A DNA stretch of 7,294 nt, from contig CALFIV010000060.1 in NCBI GenBank assembly GCA_937877295.1, positions 1 to 7,294 on the forward strand. The letters are read 5' to 3'. Below the pieces are notes generated by a model that saw only the letters and a list, made by a program, of their open reading frames with translations, made no database searches and was not told the origin of the DNA. This document shows, one piece after another, positions 6,321-7,294 of this stretch. Position numbers and translations under genes: made by a program. How positions within the stretch are numbered: the stretch's first letter is position 1; each line of letters opens with the position of its first letter. This stretch comes from an uncultured Clostridia bacterium (lineage in GTDB: Bacteria; Bacillota_A; Clostridia; Christensenellales; CAG-138).

Positions 6321-7040
6321 ATGGGAAAGAATATTGCTCTGATCATCGCCGGCGGCGTCGGCGCGCGCATGAAACAGGACATCCCGAAACAGTTTATCAA
6401 CGTATACGACAAGCCTGTGATCGTATACACAATGGAAGCCTTTCAGCGGCATCCGATGATCGATGCAATCGAAATCGTATGCCTCGACGATTGGCAGGGC
6501 GCGCTTTCCGCCTATGCGCGTCAGTTTGGCATCGCAAAGCTTGAGAATATTGTCAGCGGCGGCAAAAACGGTCAGGATTCGATCCGCAACGGTCTCTATG
6601 ATCTTGCGACGCGCCATACCGATGACGACGACATTGTCCTGATCCACGATGCGATCCGGCCAATGCTCGGCGAAGACATCATCACTGAAAACATCCGTGT
6701 CTGCCGCACGTACGGAAACGCGATCACCGTGATCCCGTGCACCGCAGCCATGCTCAAAACGTATGACTCCCTGTCCACAGAGGAGCAAGTCCCGCGTGAC
6801 AATCTGAAGATCACGCAGACGCCTCAGGCCTTTTTCCTGAAGGACATTGTCGCTGCGCATCAGGAAGCGCTTGCCAAGGGCATTACCAATTCCGTTGCGT
6901 CCTGCACCATGTATATCGAACTCGGACGAAAGCTCTATATGTCCAAAGGTTCGGAAAAAAATCTGAAGCTGACCACCGTTGAAGATATCGAGATCTTCAA
7001 AGCGCTTCTCCACGCGGAGAAGGAAGTCTGGCTGCATTAG
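6321..7040 (+). CDS. IspD/TarI-like CTP:sugar- or polyol-phosphate cytidylyltransferase
   Basis: Predicted to join CTP and a phosphorylated sugar or alditol into a CDP-activated donor, releasing pyrophosphate. The 239-residue length is typical of the IspD/TarI family. Visible motifs are the CTP-binding loop AGGVGARMKQDIPKQF (10-25), GGKNGQDSIRNGL (80-92), HDAIRP (109-114), the substrate-side TQTPQAFF (165-172) and KNLKLTTVEDIEIF (213-226). Genuine IspD (MEP pathway) usually carries HDAARP and a TxPxD end motif; here an isoleucine and TTVED are found, and the gene lies in a polysaccharide operon. A CDP-alditol or CDP-ketose product is therefore more likely than CDP-methylerythritol. Known relatives with such roles are TarI (CDP-ribitol) and the pneumococcal capsule enzymes for CDP-arabinitol and CDP-mannitol. 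It starts 33 bases after the fusion gene, with AAAGGA (6304-6309) a rather long 11 bases before the ATG, which may lower its translation. Exact substrate unknown. Confidence 0.85.
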   Translation: MGKNIALIIAGGVGARMKQDIPKQFINVYDKPVIVYTMEAFQRHPMIDAIEIVCLDDWQGALSAYARQFGIAKLENIVSGGKNGQDSIRNGLYDLATRHTDDDDIVLIHDAIRPMLGEDIITENIRVCRTYGNAITVIPCTAAMLKTYDSLSTEEQVPRDNLKITQTPQAFFLKDIVAAHQEALAKGITNSVASCTMYIELGRKLYMSKGSEKNLKLTTVEDIEIFKALLHAEKEVWLH

Positions 7041-7048
7041 GAGTTCCT

Positions 7049-7294
7049 ATGAGCATCCTTGACAGCGCTTTATACAAAGAGCAGCTTGCCCGCATCGCGC
7101 GTAAGCTTCCGCACATTTGTGCGACCGTTCTTGTGACGGGCGCAACCGGTATGATCGGCTCTTGTCTGACAGACGTTCTGCTGTATGCGGACGCGCATTT
7201 TGACAACCGCATCCGGGTCATAGCGCTCGGACGCAATCCGGATAAGCTGTCGCGCCGCTTTGCCTATGAAACCGATCGGCAGCGGCTTCGGCTC
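7049..7294 (+). CDS. NAD(P)-dependent extended SDR (epimerase/dehydratase/reductase type), 3' end outside window
   Basis: Only the first 82 codons are present. After a short N-terminal helix the Rossmann start is clear: TVLVTGATGMIGSCL (26-40) has the TGxxGxxG signature (G31, G34, G37) of extended SDRs. RVIALGRN (57-64) follows at the end of the second strand, where an arginine often helps to bind NADP. AGGAG (7039-7043) lies 5 bases before the ATG, overlapping the end of the cytidylyltransferase gene, so the two are probably co-translated. Placed directly after an IspD-like gene, it may reduce or epimerise the sugar part of the CDP product, as proposed for the CDP-arabinitol and CDP-mannitol pathways of pneumococcal capsules. 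It could equally be a UDP-sugar epimerase or dehydratase; the catalytic YxxxK region is beyond the edge. Confidence 0.85.
   Translation, partial: MSILDSALYKEQLARIARKLPHICATVLVTGATGMIGSCLTDVLLYADAHFDNRIRVIALGRNPDKLSRRFAYETDRQRLRL

Noticed and set aside
5541..7037. Leftward open frame of 498 codons across the fusion and cytidylyltransferase genes
   Set aside because: It runs antisense through two clearly real genes and their intergenic space and shows no recognisable domain.
6321..7040. Naming this gene ispD (MEP isoprenoid pathway)
   Set aside because: Its operon context and altered motifs point to CDP-polyol synthesis; the family is right but the pathway role is unlikely.
1..7294. CRISPR array, tRNA/rRNA genes, insertion sequence or transposase
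   Set aside because: No regularly spaced repeats, RNA gene signatures, transposase motifs or terminal inverted repeats were seen.

Overview
The window looks like a piece of a cell-envelope polysaccharide locus from a Gram-positive-type bacterium, probably a clostridial member of the Bacillota. This is an inference. It rests on strong AGGAGG-like ribosome binding sites, near-consensus sigma-A promoters (TTGACA/TATAAT, extended -10), a poly(polyol-phosphate) transferase-like domain of the teichoic-acid type, and moderately GC-rich genes beside very AT-rich intergenic DNA. No species can be named from the sequence.

Layout. Positions 1-206 are non-coding. The first 120 bases are about 24% GC by hand count and are followed by a dense run of small inverted repeats. 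Positions 207-512 hold a compact leftward transcription unit: an extended -10 promoter, a perfect Shine-Dalgarno, a 73-codon gene of unknown function and a textbook rho-independent terminator. From a divergent promoter at 608-636 everything runs rightward to the end of the window as one tightly packed apparent operon. Its genes are a family 2 glycosyltransferase (684-1622), a dTDP-4-keto-6-deoxyhexose 3,4-ketoisomerase of the FdtA/QdtA type (1648-2064), a PLP-dependent DegT/DnrJ/EryC1/StrS sugar aminotransferase (2061-3170), a 1038-residue protein joining a GNAT acetyltransferase, a GT-B glycosyltransferase and a TagB/TagF-like polyol-phosphotransferase domain (3171-6287), an IspD/TarI-like cytidylyltransferase (6321-7040), and the first 82 codons of an extended SDR (7049 onward). 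No terminator is seen after any operon gene, so the locus continues to the right.

How the genes may work together (inference). The ketoisomerase and aminotransferase would turn a dTDP-4-keto-6-deoxyhexose into a dTDP-3-amino-3,6-dideoxyhexose (Fuc3N or Qui3N type). RmlA/RmlB-type enzymes for the precursor are not in this window. The GNAT domain at the front of the next protein is a plausible N-acetyltransferase for that amino sugar, and the adjacent GT-B domain a plausible transferase for the product. The cytidylyltransferase plus SDR could make a CDP-activated alditol, the kind of donor used by the C-terminal TagB/TagF-like domain. The product would then be a surface glycan carrying a 3-acetamido-3,6-dideoxyhexose and a polyol phosphate. 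The most notable object is the three-domain fusion, which would put acetylation, sugar transfer and polyol-phosphate transfer on one polypeptide.
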